In this document: positions 7,831 through 18,598 of the stretch, one piece after another
Layout of the letters: each line of letters starts with the position of its first letter
Position numbering within the stretch: the stretch's first letter is position 1
NCBI RefSeq assembly: GCF_013386165.1
Contig: NZ_JACAOS010000022.1
Coordinates: forward strand, 351,369-415,368
DNA: 64,000 nucleotides
Origin: Pseudomonas gingeri
GTDB taxonomy: Bacteria > Pseudomonadota > Gammaproteobacteria > Pseudomonadales > Pseudomonadaceae
Direction of reading: 5' to 3'
Translations under genes and position numbers: made by a program
The notes under the pieces: generated by a model
Database searches by the model: none
What the model saw: the letters and a program-made list of their open reading frames with translations, nothing else
What the model was told of the DNA's origin: nothing

Positions 7831-10800
7831 CTAAGGGCTGCGCGGTAAAATCTCCAGGGTCTCAATCTGCTCCCAGGTGTAACCGTGATTCAGGCGTAAC
7901 TCGCTGAGGCTGAAGATGGTTTGGCTGGCGAACAGCGCGGTGATGAAGTAGCGGTCTTTTTCGAGGCTGCCGTCTCGGCCCTGGATATCGACCGCGAATG
8001 CGACCGACTCCACGTTATAGCCGATCTCGGCTTGGCGAATGGGGACATGGTTGCTGTATTCGTAGCGCGTATTGATTCTCGACAGGATGTTATCGCCGGA
8101 CAGGCAGGGAGCGGCCGGTTCTGGCCGGCCGGTGCGAAAGCGGATCAATTCCAGCGTGGAGTCTTTTCGGACCCGGGTCGCGACGGTGGTGGCTGGTGAT
8201 CAGCGGAATCAACATACCGCCATAAACTCCCAGTATTTCACCGCGCCTGATGCGGCGCTTGGCTGAAACCAGAAACCTCCCGGCCAGATGCTCTTCCTGC
8301 GTGGAGCTGATGTCGTCGTGTTCGAACCGTCCTATTTCCAGCTTGTCTTCGTAGAGCCGTGCGACCGTTTCATAGCCGTGCAATTGCAGATACGGAATGA
8401 CTTGTTGAGCGCGCGCTTTTGACTGGTGGCTCCCTTCAGCCTCTGAGTAGTGAATGGCGACAATGGTCATGGGGTGTCCGTCCAGATCACGCAAGGGATA
8501 GCGACCGTTGTCGACGCGATCATAGGTGAGGGGCGAGTTCAAATGGTCGCGGTAGGATTTCCGGCTGCGCATGCGCACTCGTTGAGCTTGGGTGAAGCTC
8601 CGGTCGTCGAGATGGCTGGACCGCGCACTGCCTTGTGTCTGCACCGAGAGGCTGCCTGCCGTGAGATCGGCGGGGTCGGTGCCTGGATGCAACATCCACC
8701 CACCGTTGGTTTTGCGTTGCAGTAACGGTTGATAAAAGCTGTAGGGCGTCCTGGCATTCAGCAGTCGCCAGCCCTCGGGGGTCTGCCTGACCGGGTAGTA
8801 GCGGCCGCCGTCTCGGATGTAGTGCGAGTAAGCATGGGCGGCCAGGGGCTTATTGTTCAGATTCCAGAAAATACCGTCTTCGCGCAGGTCCAGACCGGAC
8901 ACTGTGGTTCCGCCCACGGCGAAGCTCTCCGGGAACCGAGTGCGCAAGCCCAGCTCTGGCTTTCCGAGGGTGTGCTGCGCGACGCGCAGAGCCGGCGCCT
9001 CACTGCGTAATATCGAAGCGTTGTAAAAGACAGCCTGTTGCAGATCCCTCGCCGCGCGTTTTTCGTCCAGGCTTATGTCAAGCCTGCTGTTCAGGGCTTG
9101 CTGCGTCAGTTTCGGCATCGCCAGCCAGGCGCCCGTGTACAGGTCGTGCGGGCCGGACAGCGTGTTGCCCTGGCGGTCTTGAAGCAGGTAGAAAGCTCCG
9201 GTCTTCTTCAGGCACCTGTAGGTCAGGCTGTCCAGGCGCCCGATGCTCTCCAGGGCGGCGTCGATGTCGATGTCCGTGTCCCACAGTTCAAGACGAATAT
9301 CCTGTGGCCAGGCGCCCAGGGTTTCCAGCAGTGAAAAAGCCAGCCGATCACTTTGCTGGGGGTGTGGCCAACCCGGATAAAGACCTTCGAATACCCGGGA
9401 GATGTGAACCTGTTCCAGGGCTCGGTCAATCTCTCTTGTTAGCGACGACCCTGTTTCTGATGCGCTTTGCTCCTGGATGTCCAATGAGAAAATCGCGTCG
9501 GCCAGATGACTTTTGGGGAGTTCGGCATTCTCTTGGCGTATTCGTCGTTGCGTGGCGGTGTCCGGTTGTTCCGTCTCGATATACAGGTATTCGAGCAGGG
9601 CCTGGCTTTGTAGTTTCGCCTGGACCAGCAGATTCAGCGCCAATGGGTTCAGTTGACCCGGTTGGTGAGTATTGCTTTCCAGCAACCCGTCGATTTCTCC
9701 CGGGTCGAGTGCCTTGAGCAGCACGTCGAGCAGCTTTCCAGCCATCCAGTGCTCCTCGGAAATACTTACCGTACTCGACCCCGCGCCATATTGGATGGCC
9801 CCCTGCGAACTGCCACGCAAGACTTCCAGCATTTTTCCCTTGGGCCATCCGGGCAGCCTGGTCAGCAGATAGGACTGGATCCTGGGAGACAGTTGCGAGA
9901 CCACGTTGCCCCTGGCCCGGTCGAAATCGAAGCGCTCTATTTCCTGAAAGATCCACAGGCGTTTGAGGCTATCGAGCAGCAGGGGCGGTGTTCGGCGGCT
10001 GTAGTGATGAATCTGGCGCAGTGTGTCAAGGCGTGTACCACTGAACGTCAGAGCGGCGCTCGCAAGGGATTCGGACAATCTGTCGGCGGGTGGCCCCAGG
10101 CGTGTGATCAACTGCTGTTGCGACCACATCGAGACGTCCTCGTGGATCGTCCGCCAGGCGCCGACGCCGTTGTGCCGCAGTGGTGGCGCGTAAACGCCTG
10201 GATAATCCGTCAGCACGATATGCCAGCGGTCGGTGTCTTCATTGTGCTCGACCTGGTAATACTGCTGGTCCAGTTTCAGGACGGTAGCCTGCGCCCATGG
10301 GTACAAACCCAGGGAGTCCGCTTGCCAATGCTCATCAGCTGGTCTTATCGCTGATTGATAGGGGGTCAGGTCCGGGTTCCAAAGGCGCGTGCGCCCCTGA
10401 AAGCGGACGGGGATCAACTCGGGCAGTCCCTCTGCCGCGGTGAATGTCCGGCTGTTTTTCGCCGTCTCGGCCACATTCAGCAAATGGATCAATCCGGCGT
10501 TCATTTCCCAGGCGCTCCAGATAGAGAAGTCCTGATAGACAATGGCCGTGAGCTGGCTACCTGGCGGTGCCAACAGGGTCTGGTGGAATCGGGGAATGAA
10601 CGCCTTCAGGCCGAACAGCAGGTCCAGGTCCGCGCTGTGGTATTCATCCAGTAATGCTTCGCGGCTGATGGCATTGGCCTGCGCGCGGGGAGTAGCCAGT
10701 CTGCCGACGTCATTTTCAAGACGTCGCAGGCGCTGCCAATGAATCTCTTCGAACAACTCGCCGTCAATCGTTGCCAGGCTGATGAGATCCCTCAATTGGG

Positions 10801-11806
10801 CGGGCGAGCGTCCGCTGGCGGCTTGGCTGATCTTCGCCGCCAACAGTCTGCCCTGATAGTCAATCGGCATGAGTCGGCTGATCAATTGCCGGAAATCCAC
10901 CGAGCGCAGTTGCTCCAGGTAATCCTCTTGAAACTCGACAAGCGACGGGTATTCCTTGAGCGCCGCCTCGGGGTGGTCTGAAAAGTAGATGGCGCAGGGG
11001 CCGCTGTTGTCGTCCGGGTCGGAAGAGAGATGAATGACGCCGGGCAACGTATGGCCGAGCAATTTCACCTCTTCATAGAGCGGAAGCTTTCCGATTCTTT
11101 GTCTGACCGGCAACAGAAAGTATTTCAAGCGGACCGCACAGGCGTCCGTGATGTCTTTTTTCATGAGGGCTATCCATAGCGCGACTTTGAAGCGGCTCCA
11201 CTCATGGCGTACAAAATGCTCGCGTTTGTGAGCGAAGAGCATGATCTCGTCGGCGGGGCGGTCCAGGTCGAGTATCTGCTTGAGGTGATGCTGGTATTTC
11301 AGCCCGAGATTGAGCGTGCGGCAGTGCCGGGCAAACGCCTTGGGTGTGAGGCTGCTTTTCAGGCCTGCGGCTTTTCCTGAGGGATAGATGGCCGATCCGC
11401 TGCCGAAACCATTGTCGCGGGTTTCCCATTCCTCGAAATTGTAGAGCGCGGCCTCCAGCAATGAGTGTTCGGGGCTGGCATCGTAGAGGGGGATGCCCAG
11501 CAAGCTGTCCCTTTTCCAGCGTTTGACCAGGGTGGCGGCCTGCATGTCGGTGAGATCGGGAGAGAGCGGTCTCAGGCCAAGCTCCAGAATGGGTTCGGCA
11601 AAGGCCTCTATGCTTTTGAGATGGCTCAGGATGTGCGCGGAAAAGATCCTGGAGATGTTGCTTTCCTGTATAGCCGAGCGCAGGCCGGCGTATTGTTCGG
11701 CGCTGGCGTTTTTCAGCCAGGCCGGCAAGCGCGATCTGATGAAGGTGTAATGGGGCGCTGTACTGTGATCCTGTTCTTCGGGTGTCGTGGGCATGGCACT
11801 GCTCAC
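7831..11806 (-). pseudogene. Frameshifted giant DUF6543-type toxin with C-terminal SET domain (copy B)
   Basis: The open frame from 11806 stops at 8090, but the expected C-terminus continues in another frame down to the stop at 7831. It carries CLSGDNILSRIN and SELRLNHGY, matching copy A. A single-base shift near 8165-8200 thus breaks a protein of about 1320 residues inside its SET-like domain. The N-terminus (RSRLPAWLKNASAEQYAGLRS) and central motifs (LWNPDLTPY, HNGVGAWRTIHE) match copy A and the pseudomonad 'dermonecrotic toxin'/DUF6543 family. The GTG start overlaps the TGA of copy A (GTGA); ATG at 11794 is an alternative. It could be a true decaying copy, phase variation or a sequence error. 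Unlike copy A, I see no long hydrophobic hairpin in its middle. Confidence 0.75.
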
Positions 11807-14800
11807 TCTCGGATTGACTTTAGGGGGCCGTGGGCTTGTGTGCCGGTTTCCGGGCTCGTCTCGGAGGCGGCGAACGTGGTCCGAACCCCCGCTTCGGTAT
11901 AACCGTAATTCCAGCGCAGCTCTTCATCGGCGGGAATGTCCCGGGTGGTAAAGAACGCGCTGAGCAGGAACTGCTCCAGACGCCCCCCGCCGATATCGAC
12001 ATCGACGGGGAACGTCGCGCCCTCGACGTTGTAGCCGCTGCCGGCTTGGCGGACCGGGAGGTTTTCTTCGTATTCGAAAATGGAGTTGATACGCGAAATG
12101 ATGTTGTCTCCCGACAGCATCAGCCGATCCCATTTCGGCCTGCGGGAGAGGGGGGCGGGCAGGATGTCGATCACGAACGGATCCTGGCGCGCATTGCTGA
12201 CATGAAAGGGGAGGAAGTTGCCGCCATACACGCCGATGGCTTCCCCGGCTTTCAAGGGCCTTCTGGCAACGACCATGGCCTGGCCCACCATGCTTTTTTC
12301 CTGGGTAAACTTGGCGTCCTCTTCGGTGAACGGGCGCAGCAGCAGCTTCTCTTCATAAAGCTTGGCGACCTCTTCATGGCTGCCCCATTTCAAGTACGGC
12401 AGGATGTCCTTGGCCTGGTAGCGTACGCCCGAGTCCGCGATCTCACTGGTGTGCTGGATCTTCTTGATGCGTAGCGGATTCCCCGACAGGTCCCGCAATG
12501 GATAGCGACCATTGTTCGCGCGGTCATAGTCGCCCATCCTGTTGGGCGCCCGCTGATAGGACTTGATGGCTTTCATGCGCTCCAGGTCTGTGCGGGTGAA
12601 GGGCTCGGGCTTGATGTACTCAAGCGCCGACACCATGCTGGATTCACTTTCCACAAGTTCGATCTTGCTGTGTACCGGACCCGGAGCGCCGCCCTTCAGG
12701 CCGATGTCGGTATTGATTTCCCAGTGCCCGGCCCTGCGCCGCAGCACCGGACGATAAAAACGGAAAGGGCTACGGGCGTCGATCAACTTCCAGCCAAGGT
12801 CCGAGGGCTTGACCTCGTAATACCGTTCGCCTTCCTCGATGTAACGACGGGAAAAGGCCCCCTGATACAAGCCGTCGCCCACCGGCTTCAGGTCGCTCGG
12901 TGGTGTTTCCAGGGCGAAGTGAGTATCCAGTGCACGGCCGGGCCGGTAAGGCCGCGAGGGGGGAGAGGCAGGAATTCGGAGTACGCGCCGGGGCGAAGCA
13001 TCCAGTTGCGTGATTTTATCAATCAGTGACTGCTTGAGGGCGCTGTTTCGGTTGGGGCCGATGAAGCCCAGGTTCTCCAGTTCGGTTGCGGGCAGGCTTC
13101 TCCCGATGGCCGAATAGAGGTCGCTCGGCGCGAGGATTTGCTCGCCGTCGGCATCGTAGACCCGATAGCGTGAGCCTTCCCGGAGCAGGCGCCTGACGAT
13201 CGTTGCGCTGTCGTCCCCGACGCTGGCGGCAGGCGGGTTGGCCAGTGTGTGGGAATACAGTTCCAGGCGAACATTGCCCGACCAGCCCGGCAGGGCTTCA
13301 AGCGTCTGGAGCGCCATTTGATCCGAGGACGGATTGAAGGTCGCGTGCAGATAAAGGCCCTCATTGAGTCGGGCGGTCTCCACGTTCTGCTGGGAAAGCT
13401 CGGCTTCATCTTTCAGGTAGGCCGGCAGGCTTTTCTGGTCCAGGATTTGCCGGGCTTCGGCGGGATTGATGGATCTCGCCATCGCCTCTACATAACTTTT
13501 CGGCAGGTTCGGAAAGTCCTGGCGGATCTGCTCGGGCAAAGGCCCTTCGACCTGTTCGCTCTGTCGATAAAGGTCCTCGAAGCGGGTCGATGTGTTTTGC
13601 TCGGCGGTCACGGAAGGGCCGGCGCCGTCGGTGCCCGGGGGACTTTCCAGCAGTCGCTGATGCTGGACCTGCCTGTCGAGCCGGAAGCGTTTCAGGGTAT
13701 CGACCAGTTGTGCCGGCGGCGATTGGTTGTCGCGATGAAGTTCAAACAGCAGGTTCGAATCGCTGGCGCTGGCGTGCAGGATCGGCGCCAGGTCTTCGGG
13801 CGAGGTGCTCGCCGCGAACGGTCCCAATCGCCTGAGCCGCTTCAATTCGCTCCAGTCTTGTGGGTTTTCATACAGGGTGCGCCAAGCCCCGCTGCCGTTG
13901 TGCAGCAAAGGCGGTGAATACGCCCATGGGTCGTCGGGATGCTGAATGGACCACTCCGGTGGGGTGCCGGCAGAGCCTACCTCATAGAGTTGCTCGTCCA
14001 GTGACAGATAGTGCTTGCCTTGATAGTCGTACAAGCCCTGTTCATCGGGGAGCAGCGCTTCAGGGAGTTCAAGGGCTTGGCGATAGGGGGTCAGGTCCGG
14101 TTTCCACAAGCCGGACTGGCTGGGCGAAAGCTTGACGCGCAGCAGCGAGTTGACGAAACGACCGGCCTTGAGGGCGCCCGCGTTTGCGCCCATGAGCGCA
14201 ACCTGTTCGGTGACGTCCATCAGGTAGTTGAGTGCTTCCACCTTCTCATGGCGCCGCCAGGCATCGAATCCTTGATAGGCCTCCTGGAGCAACTGTGCCG
14301 CCGTGAAGATCAGCAGGATGTCACCGATCACCGGGATGAACGATGCGGCGAAGACCAGGACATTCAGGCCGGCGTTTTCGTAGGCCTCCAGCAGGTGTTG
14401 GCGGGCCTGGGCATCGGTATCCGCCGTGGGGATGACGACCATGCGTCCGTGCCGTTCGATCTGTTGCACGCGCTGGTCGTGCAGGCCTTTGAATACGTTG
14501 CCTGCGATGGGGTGCAGCGTCAGGAAAGCAGGCCCGGGCGGCGGGATATGGCGGATGTGCGGACGCCATTTCTGCACGATGGCCTGGCGGATCATCTGGC
14601 TGAGCAGCTGTCCCTGATGACTGAACGGAAGGAATCGTGAAAAGAAACGCCGGTAGCTGTGCGACAGCAGCCTGCGGCTCAGCTCGTTTTCGAAATCCTC
14701 GATTGAGGCGTAGCGTGCCAAGGTGCCGATCGGGTCCTGCGGTATATAGACGAGGCACGGACTCGTCCCCTCCTCGGCGTCCAAGCCGATCACCAGCACT

Positions 14801-15552
14801 TCGCTGACGTCCATGCCAAGGAGTCCGAGCCGTGAGCAAGGTTGCGTGCCATAGCGGACCACATACTGACCCAGCAGGACGTCGAGCAGTACCCGATGGC
14901 AGGTCGTCGAGAGCTCTTTTCGGATAATGGCCAAGTGTATCGTCACGGCGAAAGCGTCCCTGTAACTCTTGATCAGCGTGTCCTGGGCACTGTCTGCGGC
15001 GTCCTGATCGGCCTGGGCGGTCGCCTTCAGAACAGAGCGCAGGTGAGCCTGATAAAGGCTGCCGAAGTCGAGCTGGCGACAGACCAGGGCGAACTCTTCG
15101 GGTTTGATCGCAGTTTTGCTGTCCTGGACCCCAGGCACCCGGTAAATCCCCGAGCCTGTGGCGAAGCTGTCGGCGCTGGTCAGCGATTCTTCGAAGTTTT
15201 GCAGGGCCGCGGACAGCAGCGTTTGCTCGCGGGTCTCGCCCTGGACCGAGACCAAGCCGAAGAAATAGTCGTTTTTGCGCACATGAACGAAGGTCGCCTG
15301 TTCGACGTCCAGCGTGAGCCGGAAATTGAAGATGATGGCCTGTTCCAGCAGCGGCTTGACGAATTGCGCGGGCGATTGCAGTTTTGCCATCATCTGCTTG
15401 AGTTCATGCCGGGAATTGCAACTGGCTATCAGGCTCTGGCGCAAGGCGTTGCGTTGTTCGCGGGAAGCCTCGAGTAGCCACTCTGGCAAATGATCTTTGA
15501 TCACCTCGAAATGCGACTGTTCGCTGGGGATCGGAGGAGAGGAGGGCGTCAT
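11803..15552 (-). CDS. Giant DUF6543-type ('dermonecrotic toxin') protein with C-terminal SET domain (copy A)
   Basis: This 1249-aa protein has no signal peptide. The N-terminus (IKDHLPEWLLEASREQR) is the hallmark of large pseudomonad DUF6543/dermonecrotic-toxin-like proteins. A hydrophobic hairpin (VLVFAASFIPVIGDILLIFTA) lies near residue 400, and LWKPDLTPY and HNGSGAWRTLYE modules follow. The C-terminus reads as a SET lysine methyltransferase domain: GEAIGVYGG (about 1103-1111), SGDNIISRIN (about 1147-1156, the RFxNH-like strand) and IPADEELRWNYGY (about 1206-1218, the GEELxxxY motif). Start ATG is preceded by AAGG. Role is inferred: a secreted effector that could methylate host proteins. 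No secretion genes are nearby. Confidence 0.8.
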   Translation of the reverse strand: MTPSSPPIPSEQSHFEVIKDHLPEWLLEASREQRNALRQSLIASCNSRHELKQMMAKLQSPAQFVKPLLEQAIIFNFRLTLDVEQATFVHVRKNDYFFGLVSVQGETREQTLLSAALQNFEESLTSADSFATGSGIYRVPGVQDSKTAIKPEEFALVCRQLDFGSLYQAHLRSVLKATAQADQDAADSAQDTLIKSYRDAFAVTIHLAIIRKELSTTCHRVLLDVLLGQYVVRYGTQPCSRLGLLGMDVSEVLVIGLDAEEGTSPCLVYIPQDPIGTLARYASIEDFENELSRRLLSHSYRRFFSRFLPFSHQGQLLSQMIRQAIVQKWRPHIRHIPPPGPAFLTLHPIAGNVFKGLHDQRVQQIERHGRMVVIPTADTDAQARQHLLEAYENAGLNVLVFAASFIPVIGDILLIFTAAQLLQEAYQGFDAWRRHEKVEALNYLMDVTEQVALMGANAGALKAGRFVNSLLRVKLSPSQSGLWKPDLTPYRQALELPEALLPDEQGLYDYQGKHYLSLDEQLYEVGSAGTPPEWSIQHPDDPWAYSPPLLHNGSGAWRTLYENPQDWSELKRLRRLGPFAASTSPEDLAPILHASASDSNLLFELHRDNQSPPAQLVDTLKRFRLDRQVQHQRLLESPPGTDGAGPSVTAEQNTSTRFEDLYRQSEQVEGPLPEQIRQDFPNLPKSYVEAMARSINPAEARQILDQKSLPAYLKDEAELSQQNVETARLNEGLYLHATFNPSSDQMALQTLEALPGWSGNVRLELYSHTLANPPAASVGDDSATIVRRLLREGSRYRVYDADGEQILAPSDLYSAIGRSLPATELENLGFIGPNRNSALKQSLIDKITQLDASPRRVLRIPASPPSRPYRPGRALDTHFALETPPSDLKPVGDGLYQGAFSRRYIEEGERYYEVKPSDLGWKLIDARSPFRFYRPVLRRRAGHWEINTDIGLKGGAPGPVHSKIELVESESSMVSALEYIKPEPFTRTDLERMKAIKSYQRAPNRMGDYDRANNGRYPLRDLSGNPLRIKKIQHTSEIADSGVRYQAKDILPYLKWGSHEEVAKLYEEKLLLRPFTEEDAKFTQEKSMVGQAMVVARRPLKAGEAIGVYGGNFLPFHVSNARQDPFVIDILPAPLSRRPKWDRLMLSGDNIISRINSIFEYEENLPVRQAGSGYNVEGATFPVDVDIGGGRLEQFLLSAFFTTRDIPADEELRWNYGYTEAGVRTTFAASETSPETGTQAHGPLKSIRE

Positions 15553-15739
15553 GTCGGTAGCCTTGGCGGATTTTTGAAGCGTCAGCTAACGACAAAGCGT
15601 TGATAAGGCTGCACTAGATAGTTGTCAGCCTGTACTGGAGAAATCGGCGCGGGTAAAACCGAGCGTTATCGTCGGACTTGATCAAAATTTGTGCTATATT
15701 CCGCGCCCGCGAATTTTCATCTTCACACCGGTCATCGAT
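15553..15739. other. Divergent intergenic region between toxin copy A and ygiQ
   Basis: This 187-bp gap must hold the promoters of the minus-strand toxin pair and of ygiQ. It contains AT-rich tracts (TTGATCAAAATTTGTGCTATATT at 15679-15701). I could not assign a promoter with correct spacing. Confidence 0.4.
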
Positions 15740-18043
15740 ATGCAAACAGCCAAGCCGTTATTCGACTATCCCAAGTATTGGGCCGAATGTTTCGGGCCAG
15801 CACCCTTCCTGCCCATGAGTCGGGAAGAGATGGATCAGCTTGGCTGGGATTCCTGCGACATCATCATCGTCACCGGTGACGCCTACGTTGACCATCCGTC
15901 CTTCGGCATGGCGATCATCGGCCGGCTGCTGGAGTCCCAGGGCTTCCGCGTCGGGATCATTGCCCAACCGAACTGGCAGTCCAAGGACGACTTCATGAAG
16001 CTCGGCGAGCCGAACCTGTTCTTCGGGGTCGCGGCCGGCAACATGGACTCGATGATCAACCGCTACACCGCCGACAAGAAAATCCGCTCCGACGACGCCT
16101 ACACGCCGGGCGGCATGGCCGGCAAGCGTCCGGATCGCGCCAGCCTGGTCTATAGCCAGCGCTGCAAGGAAGCCTACAAGCATGTGCCGATCGTCCTCGG
16201 CGGTATCGAGGCTTCGCTGCGTCGGATCGCCCACTACGACTACTGGCAGGACCGTGTGCGCAACTCGATCCTGATCGACGCCAGCGCCGACATCCTGCTT
16301 TACGGCAACGCCGAGCGGGCGATTGTCGAAGTCGCCCAGCGCCTGTCCTACGGCCACAAGATCGAAGACATCACCGATGTGCGCGGCACCGCGTTCATTC
16401 GCCGTGACACGCCCGCGGGTTGGTACGAAGTCGACTCCACGCGCATCGACCGGCCGGGCAAGATCGACAAGATCATCAACCCGTACGTGAACACCCAGGA
16501 CACCCAGGCCTGCGCCATCGAGCAGGAAAAGGGGCCGGTTGATGATCCGGAGGAAGCCAAGGTCGTACAGATCCTGGCCAGTCCGAAGATGACCCGCGAC
16601 AAGACCGTGATCCGTCTGCCGTCGGTGGAAAAGGTCCGTGGCGATGCGGTGCTGTATGCCCACGCCAACCGCGTGTTGCACCTGGAAACCAACCCGGGCA
16701 ACGCCCGTGCGCTGGTGCAGAAACATGGCGACGTGGATGTCTGGTTCAACCCGCCGCCCATTCCGATGACCACCGACGAAATGGACTACGTGTTCGGCAT
16801 GCCTTATCAGCGCATCCCGCACCCGGCGTATGGCAAGGAGAAGATCCCGGCCTACGACATGATCCGTTTCTCGGTGAACATCATGCGTGGCTGCTTCGGC
16901 GGCTGCACCTTCTGCTCCATCACCGAGCACGAAGGGCGGATCATCCAGAACCGTTCCGAAGAGTCGATCATTCGTGAGATCGAAGAGATCCGCGACAAGG
17001 TGCCGGGCTTTACCGGGGTGATTTCCGACCTCGGCGGCCCGACCGCGAACATGTACCGCATTGCCTGCAAGACCCCGGAAATCGAATCCGCGTGCCGCAA
17101 GCCGTCGTGCGTGTTCCCTGGTATCTGCCCGAACCTGAACACCGACCACTCGTCGTTGATCCAGCTCTATCGCAGTGCCCGCGCCTTGCCGGGTGTGAAG
17201 AAGATCCTGATCGCTTCCGGCCTGCGTTACGACCTCGCGGTCGAGTCGCCGGAGTACGTCAAGGAGTTGGTGACCCACCACGTCGGCGGTTACCTGAAGA
17301 TCGCCCCGGAGCACACCGAGGAAGGTCCGCTCAACCAGATGATGAAACCGGGCATCGGCAGCTATGACAAGTTCAAGCGCATGTTCGAGAAGTACTCCAA
17401 GGAAGCCGGGAAAGAGCAGTACCTGATTCCGTACTTCATTGCCGCGCACCCGGGCACCACCGACGAAGACATGATGAACCTGGCGCTCTGGCTCAAGGGC
17501 AACGGTTTCCGTGCCGACCAGGTGCAGGCGTTCTACCCGTCGCCGATGGCCACCGCCACGGCCATGTACCACTCGGGCAAGAACCCGCTGCGCAAGGTCA
17601 CCTACAAGAGTGACGCGGTGACCATCGTCAAGAGCGAGGAGCAGCGCCGGTTGCACAAGGCGTTCCTGCGTTACCACGATCCGAAGGGTTGGCCGATGCT
17701 GCGTGAGGCTTTGCAGCGCATGGGCCGTGGCGACCTGATCGGGCCGGGCAAGGATCAACTGATCCCGCTGCACCAGCCGGCGACCGACAGCTACCAGAGC
17801 GCCCGCCGGAAGAACTCGACACCGGCTGGCAGCCACAAGGTAGCGAAGGAAACCACCACCAAGATCCTCACCCAGCACACCGGCTTGCCGCCACGTGCCA
17901 GTGACGGCGGTAACGCCTGGGACAAACGCGAACAGGCCAAGGCCGCCGCGTTTGCCCGCAACAAGCAGGCGGCCAAGGAGCGTGCCGACGCGGCCAAGGG
18001 CAAAGGCAATAAGCCGACCCGCAAGCCGGTGGTGCCGCGCTGA
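15740..18043 (+). CDS. YgiQ family radical SAM protein
   Basis: This 767-aa protein starts MQTAKPLFDYPKYWAECFG, typical of YgiQ (UPF0313). An N-terminal cobalamin-binding-like region (about 30-330, IIIVTGDAYVDHPSFG, PIVLGGIEASLRR) precedes the radical SAM core. Its CFGGCTFC cluster (Cys near 384, 388 and 391) would bind [4Fe-4S]. The tail is Lys/Ala-rich and probably disordered. The reaction of the family is unknown to me. I chose ATG 15740 because residues upstream in the open frame are unlike the family. A strong terminator follows at 18078. Confidence 0.93.
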   Translation: MQTAKPLFDYPKYWAECFGPAPFLPMSREEMDQLGWDSCDIIIVTGDAYVDHPSFGMAIIGRLLESQGFRVGIIAQPNWQSKDDFMKLGEPNLFFGVAAGNMDSMINRYTADKKIRSDDAYTPGGMAGKRPDRASLVYSQRCKEAYKHVPIVLGGIEASLRRIAHYDYWQDRVRNSILIDASADILLYGNAERAIVEVAQRLSYGHKIEDITDVRGTAFIRRDTPAGWYEVDSTRIDRPGKIDKIINPYVNTQDTQACAIEQEKGPVDDPEEAKVVQILASPKMTRDKTVIRLPSVEKVRGDAVLYAHANRVLHLETNPGNARALVQKHGDVDVWFNPPPIPMTTDEMDYVFGMPYQRIPHPAYGKEKIPAYDMIRFSVNIMRGCFGGCTFCSITEHEGRIIQNRSEESIIREIEEIRDKVPGFTGVISDLGGPTANMYRIACKTPEIESACRKPSCVFPGICPNLNTDHSSLIQLYRSARALPGVKKILIASGLRYDLAVESPEYVKELVTHHVGGYLKIAPEHTEEGPLNQMMKPGIGSYDKFKRMFEKYSKEAGKEQYLIPYFIAAHPGTTDEDMMNLALWLKGNGFRADQVQAFYPSPMATATAMYHSGKNPLRKVTYKSDAVTIVKSEEQRRLHKAFLRYHDPKGWPMLREALQRMGRGDLIGPGKDQLIPLHQPATDSYQSARRKNSTPAGSHKVAKETTTKILTQHTGLPPRASDGGNAWDKREQAKAAAFARNKQAAKERADAAKGKGNKPTRKPVVPR

Positions 18044-18077
18044 AGCAGCGCTGAGCGACAAGCTGCAAGTTAGACGC

Positions 18078-18105
18078 AAAACGCCAGCCTCGTGCTGGCG
18101 TTTTG
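18078..18105 (+). terminator. Rho-independent terminator after ygiQ
   Basis: AAAACGCCAGC-CTC-GTGCTGGCGTTTT forms a long perfect stem flanked by A's and T's, 35 bp beyond the ygiQ stop. It can act in both directions. Confidence 0.85.
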
Positions 18106-18345
18106 CTGACTGCCCTTTACACCTGAGACCGGGCCGTCCCCTCAAGCAGAGCATCCGGGGTATCGAGCAAGTGGGGCGTGCTGGGTGGGAGCGATTCAGA
18201 CTCGGTGGAGGGTGTATCAGAAAATTTGTGCAGGTTTAGACCTTCATCGGCTATACCAGAGGTTTTGCGAGCGGGTGGCGGATCGAGAATAAGCCTCCAA
18301 GCCCAATGCCAGTCAGTAAGGACAATCTCAAGTCTGACCGAGATA

Positions 18346-18479
18346 CGTGGCGAGTGGGCTTGCCCACGCTCGGCTGCGCAGCAGTCGCAAAATCGATCAC
18401 CGTGTTCTACCTGACATACCGCGAACACTGGTTTTAGGGCCGCTTCGCAGCCCAGCGCGGGCAAGCCCGCTCGCCACAG
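18346..18479. repeat. REPIN, GTGGCGAG(C/T)GGGCTTGCCC type
   Basis: Left arm GTGGCGAGTGGGCTTGCCCACGC and right arm GCGGGCAAGCCCGCTCGCCAC flank a spacer with CGGCTGCGCAG and GCCGCTTCGCAG palindromes. It is the second REP class of this window, shared with 31763-31905. The rest of the 18106-18598 gap shows no gene; a 16-nt sequence at 18302-18317 recurs at 44375. Confidence 0.8.
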
Positions 18480-18598
18480 TGGATAGACGAACTCACTTGC
18501 GGGCCACGGATGCTGGCGTTTTGCTTTCTATCGGGCGCTTCTTTCATTTGCTAAGGTTGCCGCGAATTTCCACCGCTCGACTCAAGGATGAACACCGC

